Source: Corallium rubrum | Lineage: Eukaryota > Cnidaria > Anthozoa > Scleralcyonacea > Coralliidae | Assembly: GCA_964035015.1 (NCBI GenBank) | Contig: OZ035997.1 | Location: 21,479,795-21,543,794 of the forward strand | Length of the DNA stretch: 64,000 nucleotides | Direction of reading: 5' to 3' | Part shown: piece by piece, positions 47,285-57,505 of the stretch | Layout of the letters: every line of letters begins with the position of its first letter | Position numbering within the stretch: position 1 is the first letter of the stretch | Position numbers and translations under genes: made by a program | The notes under the pieces: model-generated | Database searches by the model: none | What the model saw: only the letters and a program-made list of their open reading frames with translations | Told to the model about the DNA's origin: nothing

Positions 47285-47445
47285 GCGTTTCGGTTGATTA
47301 GTGATTAAATGTCCCTCAAGCCTCGGGAGGTTTAGTAAAAGACCCTCGGGCGTCGCCCTCGGGACTTTTACTAAACCTCCCTCGGCTTTCGGGTACATTT
47401 AATCACTAATCAACCTCAATGCCATGCTATTACTTATAATAACAT
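47285..47445. mobile_element. Fold-back MITE (GGTTGATTAGTGATTAAAT)
   Basis: GGTTGATTAGTGATTAAATG and TCGGGAGGTTTAGTAAAAG, mirrored to 47413. The right flank CATGCTATTACTTATAATAA recalls the TAATAGCATGG family. Confidence 0.75.
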
Positions 47446-47465
47446 GATGGTAAAACAGTAAACTA

Positions 47466-47650
47466 AAGCCTGGTTTTCATATGTCGCCGATCGTCGGCGA
47501 TTTGTGATTCAGATGCATGTTAGAACGGGAAGTGCAGCAGCATGTTAAGTAATAAAGAACAATGCAGAAAAGCAGTGCTTTTATTCTTTTACTTAACATG
47601 CATCTAAATCATGGGTCGGCGACGATCGGCGACATATGAGAACCAGGCTT
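47466..47650. mobile_element. Harbinger-like MITE (AGCCTGGTTCTCATATGTCG), copy 3
   Basis: Same core and ends as copies at 17882 and 39617, with TAA on both sides. Confidence 0.9.
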
Positions 47651-47801
47651 AAGGCCACGTCCACACGTATGCGTTTTCATAGCGTTTTTATATTGTTCTC
47701 GGTCCTCAGGGGAGCAGAAAACAATGGTCTCATTACCTGAAACAATATGAAAACGCTAGGAAAACGTATACGTGTAGACTAACGTATAACGTGTGGCCTA
47801 A
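47651..47801. mobile_element. Harbinger-like MITE (GGCCACGTCCACACG)
   Basis: GGCCACGTCCACACGTATGC and CGTATAACGTGTGGCC, flanked by TAA. It abuts copy 3 of the other MITE, sharing its TAA. Confidence 0.75.
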
Positions 47802-47832
47802 AAACTAATAAATGAAATAATAAATGGCTTAC

Positions 47833-47862
47833 TCGAGTTTCACGCGCAAGGCGATCATCAGA
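47833..47862 (-). CDS. Candidate 30-nt microexon
   Basis: A pyrimidine-rich tract and TTTTTAG acceptor, then ten codons SDDRLARETR and a strong GTAAGC donor, phase 0/0. It keeps the frame of its neighbours and is polar like them, but is too short to be certain. Confidence 0.5.
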
Positions 47863-48233
47863 CTAAAAAGTGATAAAAATTTAAGGAGGTTTTAAATTAC
47901 AGGCATAAAATTTATTCTCATGACGGCACTTAGCTAAGAGTTCAGATTTTTTTTTTTATTGATGATTTAATAATATTTTCAAATGGCAGATTACATGGGA
48001 TAACCAGCAACCTGAAAAACTTGAGATTACAAATTGGTTAAAATAATTATACTATTTACAAGCTAAGAAGTTATAAAATTTAATAATACTTGTAGCTATT
48101 GGTATATTAGTTTATGGCTAGATTAAGCACATTAGTTAGAGTGGGTCGACTTTATTGTATCCCATTTGTTGACACAATATGGAATAAAGCTGTTTTTAAA
48201 ACGTTCTGTCCTACATTTGAAAAGTGGATACTT

Positions 48234-49187
48234 TCATGGATTCCTAAGATGGTCTTTATTGTTAACAGGATCAGGGAGTAGTTCGTGTAATTTGTTATCG
48301 TGGTTTAAAACAGATTTATACAAGGATAAGCATTGGTTCTCTCTTCGTTCTTGGAGTGTAATTAATCGCGATTGACCAAGAGAAGCAGTGTATGAGAGAT
48401 GAGGATACACAATCTTTAGCGCTCTTTTTTGAACGTGTTCAATTTGATCGGATAAAGTTGAGGGAAGTGAAGTATGCCAAACCTGGCATGCATATTCCAA
48501 GACAGGTTGGATAAAAGTGCAGAAAATGGTTAATAGATTTGCAACCGGGACACCATTTCGCTTCAAAATTCGAAGGGCATATAATCGTTTACTTGCTTTG
48601 GCACATATGTTATCAACATGAATATTCCATGTTAGGTCGCTTGTGATAGTTATTCCCAAAAGCTTACATGATTTTACTATATCAAGTGGGATGTTATTGA
48701 TAGTGAGTTGGTCAGGTATTACCGGGGTCTTTAGAAAGGATACACGAAATGCTTTCGTCTTCTTAACGTTAAGACGCATGTTATTAGTTTCTGTCCAGGT
48801 ATTGACGTTATTGAGGTCCGTTTGTAGCGTAGCATTATTAGTTGACCTGGAAATAATTTCATATGCAGTACAATCGTCGACATACTTATATAATGGTAGG
48901 GTAGTTGTAAGGTTATTTATCATTATAAGGAAGAAGAAAGGAGCAAGTATAGTTCCTTGTGGAACACCGGCGTTGATTTCTTTCCAATCAGATTTTAATT
49001 TGCCCATCTTTACTCGGAAATGACGGTGTTCTAGAAAATTTGCGCACCAGTTCATTAGAATATTGGGAACATTAAAATTCGATAGTTTTGCCAGGAGAAT
49101 ATTATGATCAACTCGATCGAAAGCTTTACAAAAGTCGATCATACAGGATCTATGGTGTTGCCAGGTGTTTCTAATGCAGCTAGCCAA
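48234..49187 (-). CDS. LINE ORF2, reverse transcriptase catalytic part
   Basis: Motif A DFCKAFDRVDHNIL, motif B GVPQGTILAPFFFLI, motif C KYVDDCTAYE with both catalytic Asp, then thumb and C-terminal region (KASKRLYALRILKRNGV, LEYACQVWHTSL). Typical of the jockey/CR1/L2 superclade. Confidence 0.9.
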   Translation of the reverse strand: MASCIRNTWQHHRSCMIDFCKAFDRVDHNILLAKLSNFNVPNILMNWCANFLEHRHFRVKMGKLKSDWKEINAGVPQGTILAPFFFLIMINNLTTTLPLYKYVDDCTAYEIISRSTNNATLQTDLNNVNTWTETNNMRLNVKKTKAFRVSFLKTPVIPDQLTINNIPLDIVKSCKLLGITITSDLTWNIHVDNICAKASKRLYALRILKRNGVPVANLLTIFCTFIQPVLEYACQVWHTSLPSTLSDQIEHVQKRALKIVYPHLSYTASLGQSRLITLQERRENQCLSLYKSVLNHDNKLHELLPDPVNNKDHLRNP

Positions 49188-50527
49188 TGATGGATGAGGT
49201 GAATTAGTGCATGTGTTGTTGAACTATTCTTGATATTTCCATACTGATAGTGGTCTATATGCGGCCAAACATACTGACTCAGCCAACGGAAAACAAAGTG
49301 TTCCAATATTTTACTTAGGACAGAAGTAAGTGATATAGGTCTTAAGTCTTCGTCGACAGATTTTGGTTTGGGAATTTTAGGTATTGCTAAAACATCAGCA
49401 CTTTTCCAATCACTTGGAAGAAAGCCTTGGGCGATTGAAGAGTTGAATATGGAGGAAATGGGATCGCTGATGAGGGGCGCGCAAGTTTTAAGGAGCCAAT
49501 TAGGTATCTCATCTGGCCCGGAGGATTTCTGAGTATTTATTTGGGACAGTTCATATTCGACTTGTTGTGACGTGATGATAAATTCATCCGGAATTGTAAG
49601 GACTGGTAATCTGGTAAATTTCAGTGGCGGGATATCTTTCGTAACTTTACAGAAGGATTCAGCAATTGTATCAGCCAATTCAACACCTCGCTTGAAAACT
49701 CCATTATGAAAAAGGCTGGACACGCCAGGAGATTTAGCAAAACCTGCTAGTTGTTTGATATTTGACCACCATTTCTTCGGGTTAGTATCTTGATTATTTA
49801 AAATTATTTTAGTAAAATAAGTGCGACGTGCATTTTTACACAATTTGTTGACTTTGTTGCGATAGAAAGTATACATTTGAGTATGGCCAATTAGCCATGC
49901 ACGCTGTCGTTTACTAATGTAGTCTTTTATTTCAGGGTTAATCCAAGGTTTATCGGATGGATGGATCTTGATATTGCGCATGGGAAGAGTAGAATCCATC
50001 GCTTGAGATATAATTTCAGTAAAAAAGAAAACTTTATCATTACATGATGTGGTGTAATAGAGAGGCGTCCAGTTGGTTTGCGACAATTTTGTGAATAGTT
50101 TGTGTTTATTAGAAGGTCTAGAATCTCTTCTTAGGATGCGTTTAGTTGGTTGAGGTAATGAAGAGAGTTTCTTTGGGTTGAGAAGAACACTGAGATGGTC
50201 TGACATACCAATAGGGGGAAGGATTAGTGCTTCATTATAATACTGCAATAAGGTAGAGTAAGCTTGATCGAGGATATTTACTCCTCGTGTTGGTTTGTTG
50301 ACTAGTTTTTTTAATTTAAACGATGAACATAAGCTGCCAGGTTTGAATTGATTGAAGTCACCTAGAATGATAATTCCTGCATTTGGGAATTCTGCTAAAG
50401 CAGTATCCAAGGATTGAAATAAATGGTTTTGCAGTAGGTTATCTTTGTTTTGAGGAGGATGGTACACTGTTACCATGATGATTGAGTTGATTCCTCTAGG
50501 TAATCTGTTTGGTTTAAGTAAAAACAT
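49139..50527 (-). CDS. LINE ORF2, endonuclease C-terminal half and RT N-terminus
   Basis: Endonuclease motifs LGDFNQF and SDHLSV, a linker, then RT motifs SGPDEIPNWLLK and RPISLTSVLSKILE. Continues into the next frame after a shift within 49139-49187. Confidence 0.85.
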   Translation of the reverse strand: MFLLKPNRLPRGINSIIMVTVYHPPQNKDNLLQNHLFQSLDTALAEFPNAGIIILGDFNQFKPGSLCSSFKLKKLVNKPTRGVNILDQAYSTLLQYYNEALILPPIGMSDHLSVLLNPKKLSSLPQPTKRILRRDSRPSNKHKLFTKLSQTNWTPLYYTTSCNDKVFFFTEIISQAMDSTLPMRNIKIHPSDKPWINPEIKDYISKRQRAWLIGHTQMYTFYRNKVNKLCKNARRTYFTKIILNNQDTNPKKWWSNIKQLAGFAKSPGVSSLFHNGVFKRGVELADTIAESFCKVTKDIPPLKFTRLPVLTIPDEFIITSQQVEYELSQINTQKSSGPDEIPNWLLKTCAPLISDPISSIFNSSIAQGFLPSDWKSADVLAIPKIPKPKSVDEDLRPISLTSVLSKILEHFVFRWLSQYVWPHIDHYQYGNIKNSSTTHALIHLIHHWLAALETPGNTIDPV

Positions 50528-50895
50528 TGAGTCTCAAATTGTGGATTTGAGAGGTGAGCTAATTCAAGAAAGTTTAGGTTATTGTTTATATAAGTGCACA
50601 GTCCTCCTCCACGTTGGTTCTCCGGCCTATCCCTGCGTATAGTTGCAAAATTAGGTAGTCTAATTAAGTCATTGGGTATATGCGGTGAAAGCCACGATTC
50701 AGTTATAACAGCAATGTCACAGCTATTTGTTGAAATTGTCGCATGAAGGTCAGCTAATTTATTGATCATAGACCGAGTATTACTAAGGAATATTGTGGGA
50801 AAGGCGTGCATGGTTGTTTGGTTAATAGGTTGAATGTATATTAGGTTGCTACAATGAGTCGTTTTGGTAGACTTATTGGAATTTAAATTCGACAA
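50470..50895 (-). CDS. LINE ORF2, endonuclease N-terminal half
   Basis: Apurinic-like endonuclease start: SNTRSMINKLADL, ITESWLSPHI, RGGGLCTYI. Catalytic Asn and Glu motifs are present. The frame continues in the next ORF after a shift near 50500. Confidence 0.8.
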   Translation of the reverse strand: MSNLNSNKSTKTTHCSNLIYIQPINQTTMHAFPTIFLSNTRSMINKLADLHATISTNSCDIAVITESWLSPHIPNDLIRLPNFATIRRDRPENQRGGGLCTYINNNLNFLELAHLSNPQFETQCFYLNQTDYLEESTQSSW

Positions 50896-51915
50896 AGGCC
50901 GATGAGGGGAAGGAAAGCGATGTTCTTTGACAGGTCGAGTTGTAATTCGGACAGGAATTGGTCGTCTCGAAAATCGTTACTTGGTGGACCAGCTCCAAGT
51001 GGTTCAGCCACTCCTTTGTCGGTCGATGAAGGCATGATCGACGGAGGTCTGCTTCGTAATTGGTTTTTCGGAAAAGGGTTTTTCCGAAAAGAAACTTTCC
51101 TTGTTTTTTTCAAGGAGGGTTGATTACAGATATTTTCATACGTAATGATGTGCTGTTCCGCATCAGATACTGGTATCTCGGCTATTTCGTTAATGATAGC
51201 TGGTGGAAAACTTGTAATTGATTGTTGTATTATTTCTGGTACTTGTTCATCGGCTATTACTATGGTGTTATTGTCTGTGGCAGCTGATGGATTACCCGTG
51301 ATGATATGATGCGCCTCTTCAGACACTCGATCATCAGCTATTTCAATGATGTTATCATCTGTGATAGTTGGTGAATTGTCCTTAATTGTAGCAGCCATTT
51401 CAGTGGTGCTATTGGGTGCTATAACTGGTAAATTATTCATAGTGATATGCTGATTCGCTTCACTGCCGTCACGCGAAGGGCCGCTAAGTATCGGAATACA
51501 TTTGTCGTTTATTATGCGCTTCTGATCGAGTTTTGTAAACTTTCCTTTGAGTAAAACTATTTCAGTTTCGAGTTGATTTGTTCTCTTTTTCTCACCTGCC
51601 AAAACCCGTTCGAGTTCTTCAATTCTGTGAGATTGCTCAACCACAGGAGTAAATACAAGTTGTTGCGTATTAGCCAAAGTTTGCAGAGCATCAACTCTAG
51701 ACTGCAAAATTTCCATATTTATTTTCATATCTTCGATCAACTCGTCATTACACGAACACATGCAGCAGCTTATGGACTCAGGATAGTTTAAATTCTTTCC
51801 AACGTTATTATCTAGTGCTAGCTCACAAGCTTTGGCAGAAAGTAGATTCGCTTCCACCGGCACAAGCACAGCGGGCGAGTCAGTCGAGCAGTCATGAAGA
51901 TTATTTGCATTGTCA
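50883..51915 (-). CDS. LINE ORF1, C-terminal part
   Basis: About 340 codons. A cysteine-rich patch (CCMCSC), a heptad coiled coil (MEILQSRVDALQTLANT, ELERVLAGEKKRTNQLE), then a low-complexity acidic repeat section (IIEIADD, TIVIADEQVPEI) and a basic tail (KKTRKVSFRKNPFPKNQ). Coiled coil plus basic tail is usual for LINE ORF1 nucleic-acid binding proteins. It overlaps the ORF2 start by 13 bp. Confidence 0.6.
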
Positions 51916-52278
51916 TTGGTTTACACAGACATTTGTTGAGTTTAAGAGTCCCACCAAATGGTTCTTAAATAATTCACCGTCCTTACCTTGGAATAGCAAG
52001 GAATTTTTCTTGCCCTGATACCAGGTAACAAACAAATCAGCATTTGTACAGTTGAACTTTTTAGTATTGCCACCAGGAGATCGCCATTTGCCGGTTAGGC
52101 CAACGGTGTTATCGATGAAATTCTTGAGTGAATCGAAGTCATTTACCCATTTGAATTTAGTTCCATCGTGAATTAATTGGTTACCATCAATAAACGGTTG
52201 GATAATGTTCCTATCAATATTATTTACGCTGAAATTTACTTTAATATCAGAGCTCAAGAGATCATGACTGGTCGCCAT
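51913..52278 (-). CDS. LINE ORF1, N-terminal part
   Basis: 121 codons from MATSHDLLSSDIKVNF to LNSTNVCVNQ. Features GLTGKWRSPGGNTKKF, FVTWYQGKKNSLLFQG and KDGE in a globular, non-coiled region. I do not recognise a Pfam-level fold. A one-base shift near 51920 joins it to the next frame (NDNANNLHDCSTDSPAV). Likely the N-terminal RNA-binding or assembly part of the LINE ORF1 protein. Confidence 0.6.
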   Translation of the reverse strand: MATSHDLLSSDIKVNFSVNNIDRNIIQPFIDGNQLIHDGTKFKWVNDFDSLKNFIDNTVGLTGKWRSPGGNTKKFNCTNADLFVTWYQGKKNSLLFQGKDGELFKNHLVGLLNSTNVCVNQ

Positions 52279-52297
52279 CTGTGGTTAATGAAACTGT

Positions 52298-52375
<78 letters not shown>
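52298..52375. repeat. TA dinucleotide array at the LINE 5' border
   Basis: About 38 TA units. Confidence 0.95.
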
Positions 52376-52376
<1 letters not shown>

Positions 52377-52377
<1 letters not shown>

Positions 52378-52458
52378 GCTTACCTCAAAAGTCTGCAACA
52401 GGCTGAAGATTCTTTTTTAGATGAAACAGCCTGTTGCAGACTTTTGAGGTAAGCGAAA
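52377..52458. repeat. Perfect hairpin with 31-bp arms
   Basis: TTCGCTTACCTCAAAAGTCT then GCAACAGGCTG, exactly mirrored after a 20-base loop. Lies between two TA arrays. The minus strand also reads as acceptor TGTTGCAG, nine bases, and donor GTAAGC. Confidence 0.9.
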
Positions 52459-52523
52459 ATCTATATTTGCTCTAACTATATGTTATCGAGCACTCTTTGC
52501 GTTTCGTAGACCAAAACCCACAC

Positions 52524-52524
<1 letters not shown>

Positions 52525-52581
<57 letters not shown>
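52525..52581. repeat. TA dinucleotide array
   Basis: About 28 TA units, close to the donor of the exon at 52642. Confidence 0.95.
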
Positions 52582-52583
<2 letters not shown>

Positions 52584-52641
52584 TTCTATATATGTATGAT
52601 ACTTCATAGCAATGCAATAAAAATAAATAATCCATACACAC

Positions 52642-52746
52642 CTCAATTTGCTTATGAGAGATTTCAAGCTCATCAATTGCTTTTTGTAATCTTTCATTAG
52701 CCTGCTCACTTTCTTTCTCCATGTTTTTGGTCTTTGTCTCATAGGC
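52642..52746 (-). CDS. Coiled-coil exon, 105 nt
   Basis: Acceptor CTTCTCTAG, donor GTGTGT. Thirty-five codons starting AYETKTKNMEKESEQ and ending ISHKQIE, phase 0/0. A TA-dinucleotide array begins about 60 bp on the intron side of the donor. Confidence 0.8.
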
Positions 52747-53126
52747 CTAGAGAAGTATACAACAGCTAAAATAAGAACCACGTAAAAATGGTCTCAAGTC
52801 CTACACTGGTACAGCCAAAGTTAACGATTCGCTAATATTTCTGCGAGTTTTTCAAGTTTTCCGTAATGGTTTTATAATCAAATGGAGTTCATTAGAAGTT
52901 TTATAATTGATTCGAATTCCCATATATCAAGCGGTGTATGGAAACAACAAAAATGTTAATTTCTAGTCTATTAACAAACGCGCAATTAAAAAATCTTAAG
53001 GGCAGAGGTGGTGCGCCAAAAAGAACAATTCAGAATTCTGAACAGTCTGAGATACTAGATATGTTGACTACGAAAAAAATAGTGTCAGGTGTCACAAGAA
53101 AGCAGGCCGTTGCAACCCCCAATAAT

Positions 53127-53350
53127 TGAATTGAATTGAATTGAATTGAATTTATTAAATATTTAAAATCTTGCAGCATAGACTGAATTGCGTATAAATT
53201 TACACATAAAACTTATTCTAATTAAAATTACAATAAATCTACAATTTATGTCTGGCACATTTCATTATAAAGGTATTGCCAAACCTATTAGTATTACATT
53301 CAACTCGATTAAAACGATTAGGATTCCTCAGGGAGTAAGAATGCGTAACT
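53127..53350 (-). mobile_element. LINE 3' fragment with TTCAA tail
   Basis: Minus strand has a short RT C-terminal frame (HSYSLRNPNRFNRVECN, NRFGNTFIMKCARHKL), an AT-rich 3' UTR and a TTCAA array (53127-53151). Confidence 0.7.
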
Positions 53351-53544
53351 TCGGGCGGAAGTAGATTTCATTATTTTTTATTTTATTTTATTTATTTCAT
53401 TATTTTATTTTTGTGTGTTAGTTCAATTGTCTCATTCTCTTTCAAAAACTCTTTCATAAACTACAAATTTTATTGGCAAACATGATTTACTTTAATTTGT
53501 ATCTTTATAATGGTTTTATCTAACTGTCCATTTCCCCAAAAAGT

Positions 53545-53690
53545 TAAAAACTGGTGATGGGTTAGGAACGCTAGGGTACTTGGGATTGTTTGAAGGGACA
53601 GTTTCATTGTGCTATCAAGCATGGAATCTGGCCCTCCAAACGATCCCAAGTATACCCTAGCGTTCCTAACCCGTCACCAGTCTTCAAGTC
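53545..53690. repeat. Inverted repeat, 45-bp arms
   Basis: ACTGGTGATGGGTTAGGAAC with GCTAGGGTACTTGGGAT, mirrored at 53640-53682. Confidence 0.8.
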
Positions 53691-53726
53691 TTTTGGGAAA
53701 TGGCCAATAAGACTGTCTTCTTTTAA

Positions 53727-54178
53727 GGCTAGTTTCCATTCAGGAAAATCTTCCACAAGACCGGAACGGACAGGAAAGTTTTCTTTGTCTTGTGAGCTCT
53801 CGGTCGGAACTAATGACTTTAACACAAAGGAAACTTTCCTGTCGGTTCCTATCCTGCGGAAGATTTTGCTGAGTGGAAACATAGTCCCTAGAAATAAATT
53901 GTCTGGAAACGCGGCCAAAGTCTTTGTTCTAGGTTTTTGTTCACGTTTGTGCACCTTATTTCACCTTAACGCTTGTTGAACACATTGTATTTTTGGTATA
54001 ATGAAGCAATCAACCAATAGCAGCGTTGCTTTATAAATATTAATGAACGTAAAACAAAAGACGGTGCACCTTATTTGCCACCCTCAACCTAAATTGTAGC
54101 TCATTGTTAACCGCTTTGATGTTCGCCGCGTCTCCAGACAATATAATTCTAGGGACTATGGTGGAAACTAGCCTTTAG
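53727..54178. mobile_element. MITE with GGCTAGTTTCCA ends
   Basis: TAAGGCTAGTTTCCATTCAG and GTGGAAACTAGCCTTTA. The interior shares GTTCACGTTTGTGCA and CCAATAGCAGCGTT with 4130-4330. Confidence 0.75.
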
Positions 54179-54279
54179 GGGGTTCATTAATATTGGCCAC
54201 CAGTGTACTTTACACACACGGCTAAGAACATCGTTAATAACAAAAATATATTGCTGAAGTTCAGTTAGACCCTGCAAAC

Positions 54280-54384
54280 CTTGTTTTCTGATTCAACTTT
54301 TGCTGTGATCTCTTGCAAGCTTTCGAACTCTTTGATGATTTCTGCTCGATCTTCCTCTAGCATCTCAATTTTCGATGACAGTTC
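54280..54384 (-). CDS. Coiled-coil exon, 105 nt
   Basis: Acceptor ATATTTAG, donor GTTTGC. Thirty-five codons (five heptads) starting ELSSKIEMLEEDRAEI and ending KVESENK, phase 0/0. Confidence 0.8.
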
Positions 54385-54579
54385 CTAAATATCGTACAAT
54401 TGTGCAACTATAAACACAAACTTCAAATTATAGTCGCAATTCAGTGGTATGCCACTGTCATAACAAACTGTCAGTCCAGTCTTGAAAATAAACATTTAAC
54501 GAAGTTACATAATGTGTAGGGTCGCCAATGATGTGACATGACAGATTACCAACCAGTCTAAGTTATACACCTCTAAGTT

Positions 54580-55020
54580 TAACAAATAGATTACATTTTT
54601 CCGTCCGTGTGCACTGTAATAGGCGAGTTTCAGGGTGTTGCGCGCGCATAATTTTTCAAAAAAACTGGCAACCTCCACTTAAAGTAAACATACTATTTAA
54701 AATAAACAAAGTATAGATGCAGTTTCTGGATGTTTAGCACTGTTATTCTGCTGTTGTTGGATAGCTAGCAAGTCTGTTTGCCATAGCGTATTTTGTGGGG
54801 AGCCCGCCAAGAGCCCGCCAATTCCTTTGCAAAATGATGCGTGCGCAATACCCTGAAATTCGGCTATAGATCACAAATGATGTCACAGTGGGTAAAGAAC
54901 AAAAAAGTACGGCACGAGACGAAGTCAAATGGCGTACTTTTTTGTTCTTTACACGCTGTGACGTCATCTGTGATCTATTACAGTACACACAAACAGAAAA
55001 ATTTGATCTATTTGGTTTAT
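54580..55020. mobile_element. Fold-back MITE (AACAAATAGATTACA), copy 4
   Basis: Outer ends with GTGTGCACTGTAATAG and its inverse. Inner GATCACAAATGATGTCACAG mirrored at 54957-54978, and AAAGAACAAAAAAGTAC with inverse. Confidence 0.75.
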
Positions 55021-55486
55021 ACAATAAAAATTCAAGCGATTTATTAAATAATTTTTGGGGCATGAAAAAGAAAAACCTGCATGTCTTCTGACGTGAGCTG
55101 ACGTGATCCGACGCCATCTGTGTGTGTGTCCTTTAATAGACCACGGTCAACAACCAATGAAAATGCACACAGAAGTCACGTTGTTGTATAATAAAGAAAT
55201 ACCAAATGGTTTTCCGGGAAATTACGAGACTGGGGAAAAGCGTAACAAAACACGAGCCGTAGGCGAGTGTTTTTAGTTTTTCGAAAGTCGAGCAATTTCC
55301 CAAGTGTTTGGATAGGAGTCTCCAAACATGGAAACTCCTAACTCCAAGCGAATATGATATACTGTCCGACATTTTCAAAAAATCGTTTTGGCGGGAATTT
55401 TCCGTGTTTGGATACTCTGATCCAAACACGGCAATTGACCAATCAGGGCTCGCATAGTATACATATTATTTTATAAAACAAACAAA

Positions 55487-55944
55487 CATGATATGATATG
55501 ATATGATATGATATGATATGATATGATATGATATGATATGATATGATATGATGTGATATGATATATGATATGATATGATATGATATGATATGATATGATA
55601 TGATATGATATGATATGATATGATATGATATGATATGATATGATATGATGATATGATATGATATGATATGATATGATATGATATGATATGATATGATATG
55701 ATATGATATGATATGATATGATGTGATATGATATATGATATGATATGATATGATATGATATGATATGATATGATATGATATGATATGATATGATATGATA
55801 TGATATGATATGATATGATATGATATGATATATGATATGATATGATATGATATGATATGATATGATATGATATGATATGATATGATATGATATGATATGA
55901 TATGATATGATATGATATGATATGATATGATATGATATGATATA
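55487..55944. repeat. GATAT pentanucleotide array with longer-period structure
   Basis: About 90 ATATG units. The interruption ATGTGATATGATATATG occurs at 55550 and 55721, showing a 171-bp segmental duplication. Confidence 0.95.
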
Positions 55945-56338
55945 TAGCGGTTGGTAATGATGTTACACGACAGTGTACCAGTTAGTGTTTAGAATCAACG
56001 AACTGGCGTAACTTAGCAACAAAACGTCGGCAAGAGATTCACCAGGCGGAAAACGTAATCTTATTATAAATATAAGTGCCCAGGACAAAACACGAATAAA
56101 AGCCATGAACAAAAGGACATAAAAAACATAATATTTAATATCTAACGTTTCGTTGTTTATGCTACAACATCTTCAGAGATAATGATTACAAGATATTAAT
56201 TTACAGGATATACAATAAACAGAATTCTAATTACATACATATAGACCAATAAGAATAAAGAACTAAAAATACATATTACAAGCTAATTATAGGTTAGGAG
56301 GTGAGGTAACACTGAATGTGTCAGGAGGTAAGAGAAAA

Positions 56339-56662
56339 TTAAAATAAGTAGAGCGGTGCTGATCCAATATTGCCGTTGAGATGAGGTTTAAGTTTGTTAA
56401 TTAAAAGACTTTCGCGTAAAAGAAGCTCAGATTCAAAAGAGCAGGAAGAAATAATACTAAAATCATCAAAAGAAATAGGATGCCCCGTCTCATGATGATG
56501 GGCAGGAATATTACCACGGGGTGGACTACCGAGTTTTTTGCCAGTAAGGGCCGAAATTCCCATGTGTTCAGAAACGCGTGTGTGCAGATGTCGAGTGGTT
56601 TCACCCACATACAAAGCTCCGCAGCTTTGACACTTAAATTTATACACGACATGCGATCTCAA
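56339..56662 (-). CDS. GIY-YIG endonuclease part, left arm
   Basis: 107 codons: CQSCGALYVGETTRHLHTR, VSEHMGISALTGKKLG, SELLLRESLLINKLKP. GIY-YIG nuclease domain of the Penelope-like arm, which nicks DNA for target-primed reverse transcription. The matching frame on the other arm is at 60699-61022. Confidence 0.75.
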   Translation of the reverse strand: MRSHVVYKFKCQSCGALYVGETTRHLHTRVSEHMGISALTGKKLGSPPRGNIPAHHHETGHPISFDDFSIISSCSFESELLLRESLLINKLKPHLNGNIGSAPLYLF

Positions 56663-57505
56663 AGAAAGAGGAATCCGGTCTTTGAACGAAAAGAAATGAA
56701 AAAGGCGAAGAGAAGGCCGAGCTTTAAACCTAATGCTAATTTGAGGATAAGCAGAATTGAGTAGTTTTTTTAATTGCGTTCGAATTTGGAGAAAATGCTG
56801 ACCAGTGTAAGGTAACCAAAAATAAATAACGTGTTTAGGAACGGAACATGGTTTTGCAGACTGCGAGAATACTTTATCAAGAAAAGAGGAAATGCAACTG
56901 TTAAGGAGTTTTTCTGCATAGCCGTTTTGAATAAAAATAGTTTTAAGTTTTTCTAGTTCGGAATTAAAAATAACATATGTCGAACAGATGTTAAAACAGC
57001 GATTGAGAAGCGAAAAGATTAAACCTTTTTTATAGGTAAGTGGAATAAATGAATCAAAAGAAGTAAGTAAGCCGGTAAACGTAGGTTTACGATAAACAGA
57101 TGTCGAAAAGCAACCACCGGAACGATCAATTTTAACGTCAAGAAAAGATATGGAATGAGTCTAACAATTCCATATCTTTTCTTGACGTTAAAATTGATCG
57201 TTCAGGTGGTTGCTTTTCGACATCTGTTTATCGTAAACCTACGTTTACCGGCTTACTTACTTCTTTTGATTCATTTATTCCACTTACCTATAAAAAAGGT
57301 TTAATCTTTTCCTTCCCAATCGCTGTTTTAACATCTGTTCGACATATGTTATTTTTAATTCCGAACTAGAAAAAATTAAAACTATTTTTATTCAAAACGG
57401 CTATCCAGAAAAACTCCTTAACAGTTGCATTTCCTCTTTTCTTGATAAAGTATTCTCGCAGTCTGCAAAACCATGTTCCGTTCCTAAACACGTTATTTAT
57501 TTTTC

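Larger units (their letters stand above)
47947..52290 (-). mobile_element. LINE (CR1/L2/jockey-type), nearly full length
   Basis: Minus-strand element ending in an A tail (T run at 47947-47957). ORF1 spans about 52278 to 50883, ORF2 about 50895 to 48234, plus a short 3' UTR. The 5' end abuts a TA array at 52298. ORF1 and ORF2 each carry frame changes, so it is an inactive copy, but all domains are present. Confidence 0.85.

Noticed and set aside
52938-53129. Plus-strand 63-codon frame
   Set aside because: No homology recognised, no splice support, and opposite strand to the host gene.
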